A program made the position numbers and the translations under genes. Positions 29,544-40,592 of a stretch of DNA of 64,000 bases are shown piece after piece. The stretch lies in the NCBI RefSeq assembly GCF_013394855.1, contig NZ_JABMLK010000001.1:2623501-2687500 (forward strand). The letters are read 5' to 3'. This stretch comes from Limnobaculum xujianqingii. GTDB lineage: Bacteria; Pseudomonadota; Gammaproteobacteria; Enterobacterales; Enterobacteriaceae. The notes beneath the pieces were generated by a model, which was not told where the DNA came from, made no database searches, and saw only the letters and a program-made list of their open reading frames with translations. Every line of letters starts with the position of its first letter. Within the stretch, counting starts at the first letter, position 1.

Positions 29544-30721
29544 AAACACTGCATGTTATCAATTTAGGTAAAATGGGTGGTGTCGAGCGACTTTTTATTG
29601 AGTATATCAACAGTGACAACGCAAAAAATGACGAAATTCTCTGCATTGGAGATCACATTGGCGAAGAGATATTTACTCAGTTAAAAAATAGAAATATTAA
29701 TTTTGCTAATCGGATTTCTTCAGGTTTTTCTGGCTCAAAACTGAAGTACCCTTCATTTATCCGAAAGTACATTCTGAAAAGAAAAATTGAACAAGCTAAT
29801 GCCGATCTGGTTATTGTCTGGGATTTGGTTCCCAGCCTGCCGGGTAAACCATCAAAAGGTAAGATGATCTACTACGATCACGGCTGTTCATGGCGATACA
29901 AACATAATGAAAAGACACTCCGTTTTTTTTCTATGTTAAGTGGCTGTATATCCGCCTCTAATGCCTCTAAACGTGTTTTACAGCTAAGATTCAATTTACC
30001 TTGCCCAATCGATGTTGTCGTAGACCGAATTTTACCTCCCCCAAATATCGACCATAACTCAAAAACAATTGGTGAATGTATCCATATTGGTACAGCCTCG
30101 CGATTAGTTGGTCTTAAGGGAGTCAGCGTCTCCATTCTGATGATGGCTGAGCTTGTTAAGCGCGGTATGAATGTGAAATTTCATATTGCAGGAAAAGGTC
30201 CTGAAGAACAAAACCTGCGAGATTTAGTATCCCGGCTGGGATTGAATAATCACATTGAATTTTTAGGTTTTAAACAGGATCTTTCAGACTTCTTTAACAA
30301 TATTCAGATCTACATGAGTACACCAGTGACTGAACCGTTCGGTTTATCCTGTATGGAGGCGCTATATTATGGTGTTCCGGTCGTATTCCCGATGATCGAT
30401 GGGCAACCTGAAGTAATTAAGCATGGTTACTGCGGTACGGGGTTAATTCCTTGCATTACACCGCAAACGCATTATGATCAAACGCAAATTAACGTTGATT
30501 TTCCTTATCAGATCTATGACCCGATAAATGATTGTTTATCTGATGCTCTTGTCTTATCGCACATTGAATGTGCTGATGCTGTTGAAGACATAGTAAAAAA
30601 ACACTATCAGGAATACCGAAGTAATGCATTTCAGTATGTTAATGATAAATTTCAACACGATAAATTTAGAGAGGAATTAGATAATTCCCTGTTGTCTATA
30701 GCGAAAAATGAAAGAAATTGA
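29540..30721 (+). CDS. GT4 glycosyltransferase of the LPS core cluster
   Basis: A 393-residue GT-B enzyme of family 4. The N terminus reads NLGKMGGVERLFIEY, and the C-terminal nucleotide-sugar domain has GTASRLVGLKGV, FHIAGKGPEEQNLRDLV and the catalytic EX7E motif from Glu265 to Glu273 in EPFGLSCMEALYYG. It overlaps waaC by 4 nt and waaL by 14 nt, so it is part of the same transcript. It probably adds an outer-core sugar; donor and linkage cannot be read from sequence. Base composition becomes visibly more A+T-rich from here on. Confidence 0.85.
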   Translation: MKTLHVINLGKMGGVERLFIEYINSDNAKNDEILCIGDHIGEEIFTQLKNRNINFANRISSGFSGSKLKYPSFIRKYILKRKIEQANADLVIVWDLVPSLPGKPSKGKMIYYDHGCSWRYKHNEKTLRFFSMLSGCISASNASKRVLQLRFNLPCPIDVVVDRILPPPNIDHNSKTIGECIHIGTASRLVGLKGVSVSILMMAELVKRGMNVKFHIAGKGPEEQNLRDLVSRLGLNNHIEFLGFKQDLSDFFNNIQIYMSTPVTEPFGLSCMEALYYGVPVVFPMIDGQPEVIKHGYCGTGLIPCITPQTHYDQTQINVDFPYQIYDPINDCLSDALVLSHIECADAVEDIVKKHYQEYRSNAFQYVNDKFQHDKFREELDNSLLSIAKNERN

Positions 30722-31964
30722 CATAAAAATGAGTAAGTTAAACGATATTGCCACATTTGTTATTGCTATTGGCTGTTTATTGTCATTATTGATGGTCCCA
30801 TTGGATATTCCTGTTGGACGCAAAATTTTCTATGCATGTGGTTACTTATCTATCATTGGTATACTAGTCAAATGTATTTATGCTAAACACTCATTTAAAA
30901 AACAAAATCTTTTAGTTGCTTCGAGCATTTTACTGTTTGGACTAGCAAATATATTATGGGTAATAATTTATAAGCCCGCAGAGAATTACAGTCCAATATA
31001 TTCTGTATTTATGAATATTGGTAAGATTTTAATATTATCTGCATTTTTATACTTATTTATTTCAGATAGTAAGCAAAAAAACAATACTCTTATTAGCGCA
31101 GTGGTAATAATTTCACTAATAATGGATTTTTGTGTTTATTATCAACACTTTAAACTAGGACATGTTAGAGCTGAATTAGGTACAGAAAAAGCAACTATTG
31201 CCGCTTATATTATCAGTATAATTAGTTCATTAGGGTTATCTGCAATTCTGGAAACAAAGCATAAGTCAAAGTTTTACCTGTCTTTCTTCCTGTTTATGAT
31301 GGGCTTCACTGCTATCATTTTGACTCAGACCAGAGCTGCTATCCTGTTTTTCCCATTAATCTCATTATTGAGTATAGTAATCAATAAAAATATATCTAAA
31401 GCTACCGTTATAAAAGCCTCCGGGGTTTTTATCATAATTATTATAGCATGTGGATTTATCTTCAAAGATAAACTAACTAGCCGTTATCATGATATAACTA
31501 ATGATTGGTCTCAATACCAAAAAAATAATAGTGACACATCTGTTGGAGCCCGGTTTGCAATGGCTATTGTCGGTCTGAAATCAGGAGTTGATTCACCATT
31601 AGGTCAATCGGCAGAAGACAGAGCTGAAAGAGTCATGCAAATAGTTACATTAGATAAAACACTATATGGCGCAAACCAATATGTAAATATTCACCTACAT
31701 AATGAAGTAATTGATACCTTCTCTCTCAAAGGAACATTTGGAACAATTATTTTATTATTTTTTTATATATCAATAATATATGGTTCTATGCGTCCACATC
31801 TGAATATTATGACATTAAGCGTAATATTAAGCACTATCGTTTATGGAATCAGTGACGTTTTATTCTTCAGCAAGGAATTTACCATAACATTTATCTTGTG
31901 CCTTGTTATTAGCATATTGATCAATAATTCTACAAATAATGTCGTTAATCATGAAAAAGAATAA
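30708..31964 (+). CDS. waaL: O-antigen ligase-type membrane protein (WaaL)
   Basis: A 418-residue, strongly hydrophobic protein with about 11-12 predicted membrane helices and a large periplasmic loop between about residues 260 and 340. The loop carries VGARFAMA and HLHNEVIDTFSLKG, and a membrane-proximal LTQTRAAILFF supplies a conserved Arg. This fits the Wzy_C/WaaL superfamily. Position inside the core cluster argues for WaaL, which joins undecaprenyl-linked O-antigen to core-lipid A in the periplasm. The start may be ATG 30708 (overlap with the GT4 gene) or ATG 30729. The coding sequence is very A+T-rich, suggesting transfer. Confidence 0.82.
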   Translation: MKEIDIKMSKLNDIATFVIAIGCLLSLLMVPLDIPVGRKIFYACGYLSIIGILVKCIYAKHSFKKQNLLVASSILLFGLANILWVIIYKPAENYSPIYSVFMNIGKILILSAFLYLFISDSKQKNNTLISAVVIISLIMDFCVYYQHFKLGHVRAELGTEKATIAAYIISIISSLGLSAILETKHKSKFYLSFFLFMMGFTAIILTQTRAAILFFPLISLLSIVINKNISKATVIKASGVFIIIIIACGFIFKDKLTSRYHDITNDWSQYQKNNSDTSVGARFAMAIVGLKSGVDSPLGQSAEDRAERVMQIVTLDKTLYGANQYVNIHLHNEVIDTFSLKGTFGTIILLFFYISIIYGSMRPHLNIMTLSVILSTIVYGISDVLFFSKEFTITFILCLVISILINNSTNNVVNHEKE

Positions 31965-32937
31965 CTTTATACTTAGCGTCATCATCCCTTGCTATAACAG
32001 CGAAGAGTTCATTGCTCAGTGTCTTTTATCCGTCACTGAGCAAACTCCTGCCGATAAAGTTCAAATCATTATTATTAATGATGGTTCCAGCGATCAATCC
32101 GACCGTGCGATTAATGATTTTCTTTCTTCATATCATAATCAAAATATAATATATCAATGTCGAAGTAATGCCGGGGTATCCGCTGCCAGAAATGCCGGTC
32201 TGGATCTTGCTGAAGGTAACTACATTACTTTTATTGATTCTGACGACTTGCTAAGAAACAACTATTGGTCTGTGATTGAACCACTAATTGTTTCTGAACA
32301 ATATGATTTGATAGATTTTAAATACGATCGTTTTTATCAGAATAATAACGAGATTAAGATTTTATCTCATCCTAACTCATACCAAAGCACATCTGAATAT
32401 AATCTGGCGCAAACGTTCAAAACTTCAGCCTGGCATGTCTGGACCCGAGTAATCAAAAGAGAATTGGCTACAGCGGAATATTTTGAAGTAGGCAAGCGTT
32501 ATGAAGATATGCTGTATACCCCCTATCTGTATCTGAAAGCCCAAAAAATACTACATTTAGATCATTCGCTTTATTTATACAGAGATAACCCTAATAGTAT
32601 TACGCGTAATATCAGGGCAGAAGATATACAGGATATTTCTCTTTCCGTAAAAAAAATGGTCCGTTATCTCAAAGAGACCCATCAAGAAAATGACGAACAG
32701 TTGAAAGAATTAACCACCTATATGATCGTTAATTTTGTTCAGGAAGTTCGCAAGATGTATAAAAAAATATACGGTTATTATAATTATAACGACACAACTA
32801 TTCAGGAAATCAAAGAGTTCTTATCATATTGCGACAGAAGGCATATCAACCTTCGCACTTATCTTCGAATGAGATTTCTTCACGTAGACAGAATACTCTC
32901 ACGATTAAGATATAGACAATGTAAACCCAAGAAATAA
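31951..32937 (+). CDS. GT2 family glycosyltransferase
   Basis: A GT-A glycosyltransferase of about 328 residues. It has LSVIIPCYNSEEFI (nucleotide site), IIINDGSSDQSD, SNAGVSAARNAGLDLAEGNYITFIDSDD with the metal-binding DSD, and RYEDMLYTPYLY in the acceptor region. The ATG at 31951 is used; another in-frame ATG 12 nt upstream is possible, and both lie within the end of waaL. It closes the A+T-rich block of three genes. A role in outer-core or O-antigen-proximal sugar addition is inferred from position only. Confidence 0.82.
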   Translation: MKKNNFILSVIIPCYNSEEFIAQCLLSVTEQTPADKVQIIIINDGSSDQSDRAINDFLSSYHNQNIIYQCRSNAGVSAARNAGLDLAEGNYITFIDSDDLLRNNYWSVIEPLIVSEQYDLIDFKYDRFYQNNNEIKILSHPNSYQSTSEYNLAQTFKTSAWHVWTRVIKRELATAEYFEVGKRYEDMLYTPYLYLKAQKILHLDHSLYLYRDNPNSITRNIRAEDIQDISLSVKKMVRYLKETHQENDEQLKELTTYMIVNFVQEVRKMYKKIYGYYNYNDTTIQEIKEFLSYCDRRHINLRTYLRMRFLHVDRILSRLRYRQCKPKK

Positions 32938-32971
32938 TCAGGTTAACTATTCCTGTAGCCCTATCTACGTA

Positions 32972-33940
32972 CTAACTCTTAATTTGAATTTCAGATTGAT
33001 AAAATTCTGCCATGGTCATTCCCTGAGTACGTTCACTCAGCCATACAAATAACTCTTCAAGATCACGATACAATTGCTCTATAGAAGCTTCATCTTTAAA
33101 CGTTGGGCTTCCTCCCGGCATAAACTCTGAAGAATGAAGCATAAATTCTACATAATTTCGGCCTTCGTTCAGGCATTGCTGAGCAACGTGCTTCATTTCT
33201 TCAACATTATTACCTTTTGGGCGCAGCCATCGGGTTGACGGTGGTCGTTTTTTACCACGCAAGCCATCATAAAATTGCTTAAAAGAATTTTGTAAAGAAC
33301 CATATTTTAAACGCGTACTCATCGGTACCTGCAGTAAACTGGAGGTTCCTGGTTTAGAAATATCGCTCAGATCCATAAAGTAAGCGCTATCGGGGAATCG
33401 ACTGTAATTCGTTCCCCCTTCAGCTTGTGGATTACCTTTTACCATACTCCAGTCAACATAAGGGGTAACAGAACAATCAACCAGATAGCCAAACTCATGC
33501 AATAGCTGAGCATATTGTTCATTAAAAGCCCAACGTCCCGCACGATGACTTACCATCTTAATACTAAAGGTATCTTCCAATAGATTGGTCATAACGATCA
33601 CTTTCTCTCGCATAACCTCTTCAGGATACTCAATCAGGTAGGGTTTATAACGATCGTCATCCTCAGTCAAAGCGTAAAGAGGCGGACTATTCCAGGCATG
33701 AAGATGCATGCCAATTTCCCCTTGTTTACCAGCAATAACCTCTTTGGCAAACGCAATATAATTAGGAGAAACTGCCATTTCATAGTTTGTCAGGTAAGTG
33801 GGTTTAAAACCATATTTCTCACACAATTGCTGGAATCGCCCCAAATAGTTAGCATTGTGCGTAGAAATATTCCTGGTATTAACCCAAAGATTATCGCCTT
33901 CAGTATCAATAGAAATCAGGAAAGCAGGTTTCTGTACCAT
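32972..33940 (-). CDS. NodB-like polysaccharide deacetylase of the LPS core locus (WabN/WalW-like)
   Basis: A 322-residue cytoplasmic-looking protein (no signal peptide). AFLISIDTEGDN gives the catalytic/metal Asp; EIGMHLHAWNSP gives the paired His ligands; SHRAGRWAFNEQ and FMLHSSEFMPGG resemble further NodB motifs. Deacetylases in core clusters (WabN of Klebsiella, WalW in relatives) remove the acetyl group from a GlcNAc residue to give glucosamine, and that role is likely here given the neighbouring WabH-like enzyme. It runs opposite to the surrounding glycosyltransferase genes, convergent with the upstream GT2 gene. Confidence 0.75.
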   Translation of the reverse strand: MVQKPAFLISIDTEGDNLWVNTRNISTHNANYLGRFQQLCEKYGFKPTYLTNYEMAVSPNYIAFAKEVIAGKQGEIGMHLHAWNSPPLYALTEDDDRYKPYLIEYPEEVMREKVIVMTNLLEDTFSIKMVSHRAGRWAFNEQYAQLLHEFGYLVDCSVTPYVDWSMVKGNPQAEGGTNYSRFPDSAYFMDLSDISKPGTSSLLQVPMSTRLKYGSLQNSFKQFYDGLRGKKRPPSTRWLRPKGNNVEEMKHVAQQCLNEGRNYVEFMLHSSEFMPGGSPTFKDEASIEQLYRDLEELFVWLSERTQGMTMAEFYQSEIQIKS

Positions 33941-34071
33941 ATAACAAACTTCTTCTCTTCTATACCGTAGATAAACTTATGCTACTCACTCTGGTCAACA
34001 GGTGCAAATGAAGTCTGCTCTATGGCTAAATTTTACTCATATCGACTAACACGATCGATCGCTAAAGTGAT

Positions 34072-34079
34072 GTTATACT
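34072..34079 (+). promoter_or_regulatory. Extended -10 promoter upstream of the WabG-like gene
   Basis: TG-T-TATACT forms an extended -10 element about 48 nt before the ATG at 34127. No good -35 is visible 17 nt upstream, where the sequence holds the palindrome CGATCGATCG. It would drive the second glycosyltransferase operon, starting at the divergent deacetylase boundary. Confidence 0.45.
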
Positions 34080-34126
34080 GACGCAATTGATGACCATAAG
34101 TCCTCTTTTTCGCAAGGAATACCGGT

Positions 34127-35257
34127 ATGAATCCAATCCGTCTTGCTATTGTCCGGCAAAAGTATCGTCCGGATGGCGGCGCTGAACGCTTTATCTCCCG
34201 AGCATTGGAGGCGTTAAAAGATCATAACCTTTCACTGAATGTCATCACACGGGAATGGCAAGGCGAGCAAAATCCTGACTGGCACATTTTTCACTGTAAT
34301 CCAACCAAATGGGGAAGGATCAGTAGAGAAAGAGGATTTGCCCAGGCTGCACGGCAAATTTGGCAGAAAGAAAATTTTGATTTAGTCCAAAGCCATGAAC
34401 GCATTCCGGGTTGTGATATTTACCGGGCAGGTGATGGTGTTCATCAGCGCTGGCTACAGCAACGAGCCAGAATACTGCCCGCCTGGCGCCAAAAATTCCT
34501 GTTTAACGATCGCTATCATCGCTACGTTATGAACGCAGAGAAAGAGATGTACTCTGCTCCAGAACTGCGCGCCGTTATCTGTAATGCAAACATGATTAAA
34601 CAAGAGATCATGGAGGATTTTGGCGTACCTGAAGATAAAATTAACGTTATCTATAACGCTATTGATAGTCAGCGCTTTATTCCTGTAGATGAACAACAGA
34701 GACACCAAATCCGTACACAGTTAAATATCGAAGCCAACGTTTCTTGTCTGATTTATGTCGGTTCGGGTTTTGAGCGCAAGGGATTAGAAGCAGCTATCAG
34801 AGCAATTGCGCCTACTCAGCGTCATTTAATGGTTGTCGGCAAAGATAAAGAAGAAAAGCGCTATAAGAATCTGGCGACCAGTTTAGGCTGTCAAAATCGT
34901 GTACATTTTGTTGGCGTACAAAATAACGTATTACCTTATTACCAGATAGCCGATGGCCTATTACTACCGTCATTATACGATCCTTTTCCTAATGTCATTT
35001 TAGAGGCTATGGCTTGCGGATTACCGGTTATCACCAGCAATACCTGCGGTGGTGCGGAATTCATTGAGTCAGGGTCCAATGGCTTTGTTTGTGATGCATT
35101 GGATATTCATGCGCTAACAACGGCGATTAACGAATTACCGCAGCATGCATTGGGTTCTTCAATGGGGCAGGCAGCCAGAGAAAGAGTACTGCATCAAAAT
35201 GCCAGTCTGCTTTCACAGCAATTAGTGAGTCTGTATCAACGCCTGATGAGTAACTAA
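34127..35257 (+). CDS. GT4 glycosyltransferase resembling WabG (core galacturonic acid transferase)
   Basis: The 376-residue GT-B protein begins with LAIVRQKYRPDGGAERF, followed by VITREWQG, SHERIPGCDIYRAGDGVH and KINVIYNAID, a pattern I associate with Klebsiella and Serratia WabG. The C-terminal domain has YVGSGFERKGL, HLMVVGKDKEEKRY and DPFPNVILEAMACG, in which the usual first Glu of EX7E is Asp. WabG adds GalA to heptose II of the inner core, a negatively charged substitute for heptose phosphate. That fits the absence of waaP here. The gene abuts the next one without a gap. Confidence 0.72.
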   Translation: MNPIRLAIVRQKYRPDGGAERFISRALEALKDHNLSLNVITREWQGEQNPDWHIFHCNPTKWGRISRERGFAQAARQIWQKENFDLVQSHERIPGCDIYRAGDGVHQRWLQQRARILPAWRQKFLFNDRYHRYVMNAEKEMYSAPELRAVICNANMIKQEIMEDFGVPEDKINVIYNAIDSQRFIPVDEQQRHQIRTQLNIEANVSCLIYVGSGFERKGLEAAIRAIAPTQRHLMVVGKDKEEKRYKNLATSLGCQNRVHFVGVQNNVLPYYQIADGLLLPSLYDPFPNVILEAMACGLPVITSNTCGGAEFIESGSNGFVCDALDIHALTTAINELPQHALGSSMGQAARERVLHQNASLLSQQLVSLYQRLMSN

Positions 35258-36355
35258 ATGAGAATTCTATTTATTATTGATGGACTTCCCGGCGGCGGTG
35301 CCGAAAAAGTGGTACTAACGCTGGCCGAAGGGATTAAAAACCTGGGACACCAGGTTTCATTAATCTCTTTACGTGATGTCTGTGATTATCCAATTCCGGC
35401 AGGTATTGAATATACCGTGCTGCCTGATAATACCCGTGTTTTCTGGCGAAAACTGACTGAAATTAATCGCCGTGCCCGGCAGCTCGATAGAGAAATCATC
35501 GATCGTCAAAACAGAGATGGTCAATTCGATTTAGTGTTTTCTAATCTGCATAAAACGGACCGTATTGTCAGCCAGTGCCGGAACCTCAACTGGTCACAAG
35601 TCTGGTTTTGTATTCATGGTGTCTTTTCTGCTTCCTATTTGGGAAACAAGCAGGGTTTCAGCCGTTGGTTGAAAAAGCAGAAAATCAGCCGCGTTTACCA
35701 ACATAAAAATATTGTTGGGGTTTCCCAGTCAGCTCTCGACGATTTGATTCAACAATTTGATATCACTCCGAAAAAAACGGCGCACATTGCTAACCCATTT
35801 GATATTGATGCAATCCGTTCTCTTGCTTCAGAACCTTGCGAACTGGCCGGAACTGATTACCTGATACACGTTGGACGCTTACATCCCAATAAGCGCCATG
35901 ATCGACTGCTAAAAGCCTATGCAAAAACTCAGCTTCCTTATCCCTTAGTATTAATTGGTAAAGGTAGTAATGAATATACTGACAAACTGAAAAATCTGGC
36001 AAAAACACTCAATATTGAAAATAGAGTGATATTCATGGGCTTTTGTTCTAACCCATATCCTTATATCAAACATGCTAAGACGCTGATACTGAGTTCAGAC
36101 AGCGAAGGCTTTGGTAATGTCTTAGTTGAGGCTCTCATCTGCGGTACTCCTGTGGTCAGTACTGACTGTCCGGGAGGGCCTGCAAGTATACTCACTGGCA
36201 ATTTAGCAGTTGGTTTGTCTGCATTAAATGAGGATGATTTAGCGAAAAAGATCATTTCAGTGACAAATCAGCCACCAACAATAGAAGAAAAACCACTTCT
36301 GGACTATGGTATTATTCCAACCAGTTCAAAGTACCTCGCTCTCGCGAACGATTAA
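35258..36355 (+). CDS. GT4 glycosyltransferase resembling WabH (core GlcNAc transferase)
   Basis: A 365-residue GT-B enzyme starting ILFIIDGLPGGGAEKVVLTLAEG, with FSNLHKTDRIVS, WFCIHGVFSASYLG, IHVGRLHPNKRHDRLLKAY and the EX7E sequence EGFGNVLVEALICG. It resembles Klebsiella WabH, which transfers GlcNAc onto the WabG-added GalA. Together with the adjacent deacetylase this would create a glucosamine-containing core. The ATG follows the upstream stop codon directly, so the pair is co-translated. Confidence 0.7.
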   Translation: MRILFIIDGLPGGGAEKVVLTLAEGIKNLGHQVSLISLRDVCDYPIPAGIEYTVLPDNTRVFWRKLTEINRRARQLDREIIDRQNRDGQFDLVFSNLHKTDRIVSQCRNLNWSQVWFCIHGVFSASYLGNKQGFSRWLKKQKISRVYQHKNIVGVSQSALDDLIQQFDITPKKTAHIANPFDIDAIRSLASEPCELAGTDYLIHVGRLHPNKRHDRLLKAYAKTQLPYPLVLIGKGSNEYTDKLKNLAKTLNIENRVIFMGFCSNPYPYIKHAKTLILSSDSEGFGNVLVEALICGTPVVSTDCPGGPASILTGNLAVGLSALNEDDLAKKIISVTNQPPTIEEKPLLDYGIIPTSSKYLALAND

Positions 36356-36409
36356 TCAGTTTAAAATATTACCAAACGCCATACGGCGTTCGGTAATTGT
36401 GGATATATT

Positions 36410-37687
36410 ATGTTGCGGTTGATTTACTCATTTCTGCTGTACTTACTACAACCTCTGATATGGCTTCGCCTGTTTCTGCGTGGCCGTAAAGCGCCAGCCT
36501 ATCGAAAGCGCTGGGCAGAACGATATGGATTTTGCAAAGGCAAAGTTAAACCAGATGGCATTATGCTGCATTCTGTTTCCGTGGGTGAAACATTAACAGC
36601 AATCCCTTTGGTCAGGGCATTACGTTACCGTTACCCAACATTGCCGATTACCGTAACTACAATGACGCCAACCGGCTCAGAGCGCGTATTGTCCGCATTT
36701 GGCGACGATGTTCATCATGTTTACCTTCCTTATGATTTGCCGGGTTCAGTGAACCGCTTCCTGAATCAGGTCAGGCCAAAGTTAGTTATTATTATGGAAA
36801 CCGAACTTTGGCCAAATTTAATCCATCAATTGCATAAGCGTCATATTCCTTTGGTTATCGCCAATGCTCGCCTGTCAGAACGCTCGGCAAATGGCTACAG
36901 TAAGCTAGGTAATACCATACGAACCATGCTAAAAAAGATCACACTAATTGCCGCTCAGAATCAGGAAGATGGGGAAAGATTCATTCAACTGGGTCTGAAA
37001 CGTTCACATTTAGCCGTAACCGGTAGCCTCAAATTTGATATTTCCGTTACCCCAGAACTTTCCGCCAGAGCGTTGAGCTTAAGGCGTCAGTGGGCACCTC
37101 ATCGCCCGGTTTGGATTGCGGCCAGTACACATGATGGAGAAGAGGAGATCCTACTGGCAGCCCATGCCAACCTTCTCAAACGCTTCCCTGACCTTTTACT
37201 GATTCTGGTTCCTCGCCATCCGGAGCGCTTCCCGGTTGCTCAGCAATTGACATCTCAGGCCGGAATGAAATTTATAACCCGTAGCAGTGGCGATGTACCA
37301 ACAGCAGATACTCAGGTAGTAATAGGCGATACCATGGGAGAACTCATGTTGTTATATGGTATTGCTGACCTGGCTTTTGTTGGTGGTAGTCTGGTGGAAC
37401 GCGGTGGTCATAATCCGCTGGAGCCAGCAGCACATGCCATACCGGTATTAATGGGGCCTCATATTTTCAACTTTAAAGATATCTGTAACAAGCTGGAGCA
37501 GGCCGAAGGTCTGATAACCATTAAAGATGCAGACTCTTTAGCAGATGCCATTGAGCCTCTACTGACGGATGAAGAGTACCGCAGCTATCGCGGGCAAAGG
37601 GCCGTCAATGTACTGCTGCAAAATCAGGGAGCGCTGGAAAAACTCCTGACGCTTTTAGAACCCTATTTACCTGCCCGGAGCCATTAA
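36410..37687 (+). CDS. waaA: 3-deoxy-D-manno-octulosonic acid (Kdo) transferase WaaA
   Basis: WaaA adds two Kdo residues to lipid IVA on the cytoplasmic face of the inner membrane. The 425-residue GT30 enzyme has one N-terminal membrane anchor (SFLLYLLQPLIWLRLFL), then RKAPAYRKRWAERYG, MLHSVSVGE with the catalytic Glu, TMTPTGSERV, METELWPNL, NARLSERS, AASTHDGEE and VGGSLVERGGHNPLEPAA. It is followed by waaE after 3 nt and ends the core block as in Serratia, Klebsiella and Yersinia. Confidence 0.98.
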   Translation: MLRLIYSFLLYLLQPLIWLRLFLRGRKAPAYRKRWAERYGFCKGKVKPDGIMLHSVSVGETLTAIPLVRALRYRYPTLPITVTTMTPTGSERVLSAFGDDVHHVYLPYDLPGSVNRFLNQVRPKLVIIMETELWPNLIHQLHKRHIPLVIANARLSERSANGYSKLGNTIRTMLKKITLIAAQNQEDGERFIQLGLKRSHLAVTGSLKFDISVTPELSARALSLRRQWAPHRPVWIAASTHDGEEEILLAAHANLLKRFPDLLLILVPRHPERFPVAQQLTSQAGMKFITRSSGDVPTADTQVVIGDTMGELMLLYGIADLAFVGGSLVERGGHNPLEPAAHAIPVLMGPHIFNFKDICNKLEQAEGLITIKDADSLADAIEPLLTDEEYRSYRGQRAVNVLLQNQGALEKLLTLLEPYLPARSH

Positions 37688-37690
37688 TTC

Positions 37691-38964
<1,274 letters not shown>

Positions 38965-39774
38965 TTAACGCTGGCAGTGACGACAGAAAAAGGTCGTTCT
39001 CTGCCCGTGCTTTTCACTTTCAATCAACGTACCACAAGTTTTGCACGGTTCTCCTGCACGGCCATAAACTTGTAGCTCCTGAGCAAAATAGCCAGGTTTG
39101 CCGTCAGCCTGTAGAAAATCCTTCAGGGTTGTCCCCCCTTGTTCAATGGATCGCTGCAAAACTTTCTTGATCGTTAAAGCCAGTCTCTGTGCTTCAGATT
39201 CCGTTAATGAACCCGCCGGGCGTTGTGGCAATATTTTCGCTTCGAACAGTGATTCGCTGGCATAGATATTGCCCACACCAACCACCAATTTATTATCCAT
39301 CAGCCACGGCTTGATAAGCGTCTTTTTGTTACGTGAACGAGTAAGCAGATAATCTCCATTAAATGCATCGCTCAATGGCTCCGGCCCCAAATGCTTAAGT
39401 ACATTACTGGTGGCCAGATCTTCTTCCCATAACCAGGCTCCAAAACGTCTTGGATCGGTATAACGCAACACTTGTCCAGTGGACAGAATGAAATCCACAT
39501 GGTCATGTTTACCTGGTTCAATAAATTCTGGCAGAATTCTGACGCTACCCGACATCCCCAAGTGACCAATAATCCAGCCGTCAGGTAGTTCAATCAACAG
39601 GTATTTGGCTCGTCGCTGAACGCTTATAACAGGTGCATTCTCTAATGTCATAATTTGCCCGGAAACTGGCCAACGCAATTTAGGCTGGCGGACAACGGCT
39701 TTGACAATATGATGTCCAACCATATAGGGTTCTATTCCGCGACGACTGGTTTCTATTTCCGGTAATTCTGGCAT
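38965..39774 (-). CDS. mutM: Formamidopyrimidine-DNA glycosylase MutM (Fpg)
   Basis: MutM removes 8-oxoguanine and formamidopyrimidines and nicks the abasic site. The 269-residue protein begins [15 protein letters not shown], giving the N-terminal Pro nucleophile and Glu after Met removal. It has the helix-two-turn-helix region ([13 protein letters not shown]), a catalytic Lys region near the N-terminal third and a C-terminal zinc finger with two CxxC pairs (CKTC and CRHC). It is downstream of rpmBG on the same strand but separated by a terminator. Confidence 0.98.
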   Translation of the reverse strand: MPELPEIETSRRGIEPYMVGHHIVKAVVRQPKLRWPVSGQIMTLENAPVISVQRRAKYLLIELPDGWIIGHLGMSGSVRILPEFIEPGKHDHVDFILSTGQVLRYTDPRRFGAWLWEEDLATSNVLKHLGPEPLSDAFNGDYLLTRSRNKKTLIKPWLMDNKLVVGVGNIYASESLFEAKILPQRPAGSLTESEAQRLALTIKKVLQRSIEQGGTTLKDFLQADGKPGYFAQELQVYGRAGEPCKTCGTLIESEKHGQRTTFFCRHCQR

Positions 39775-39885
39775 TGGCTACCTTCCTGTTTTTACTTTTA
39801 TGCCACAAAACGCCGATCATACACATAAGCGGGCATAGCATAAAGTTACCCGAAATTTCATCGACAAATAATCTTCAGGCAATAA

Positions 39886-39909
39886 AAAACCCGACCGGAG
39901 TCGGGTTTT
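39886..39909 (-). terminator. rpmBG terminator
   Basis: AAAACCCGAC (39886-39895) pairs with GTCGGGTTTT (39900-39909) over a 4-nt loop; on the minus strand the stem is followed by TTTTTTATT. It lies 28 nt after rpmG and insulates mutM. Confidence 0.93.
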
Positions 39910-39936
39910 GATATACGTTATACAACGAAAATAAAA

Positions 39937-40107
<171 letters not shown>

Positions 40108-40115
40108 TCAGTTCC

Positions 40116-40370
<255 letters not shown>

Positions 40371-40420
40371 TCAAATCAGCTCGAGCTTCGTTAGGATGTT
40401 GGCTGCCTCGTCAGGCCTTA

Positions 40421-40488
40421 GAGCCAATCTCAGCAAATTCAGCCGAGATGAGACGTTAAGTCAGGTCGGAACCTGCTGAGATAGGCTC
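40421..40488 (-). promoter_or_regulatory. Long stem-loop in the rpmB 5' leader
   Basis: Arms at 40421-40435 (GAGCCAATCTCAGCA) and 40474-40488 (TGCTGAGATAGGCTC) are complementary at 14 of 15 positions around a 38-nt loop. They lie between the promoter and rpmB. The leader of about 160 nt is unusually long for two small genes, so the structure may be a ribosomal-protein autoregulatory element. No named leader family for L28 is known to me. Confidence 0.6.
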
Positions 40489-40521
40489 TCATACCACATC
40501 CGTGATCCTCAAAGGTGGCGT

Positions 40522-40550
40522 AGTATACGCCCTTAGCCGGCAGGGCTCAA
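40522..40550 (-). promoter_or_regulatory. rpmBG sigma-70 promoter
   Basis: On the minus strand TTGAGC (40550-40545) and TATACT (40527-40522) are separated by 17 nt. Transcription should begin near 40515, about 160 nt before rpmB. The position between radC and rpmB fits the known operon. Confidence 0.8.
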
Positions 40551-40592
40551 GTACTGAACGGACAAAGATCCCATAAGATCACAAAAAATACC

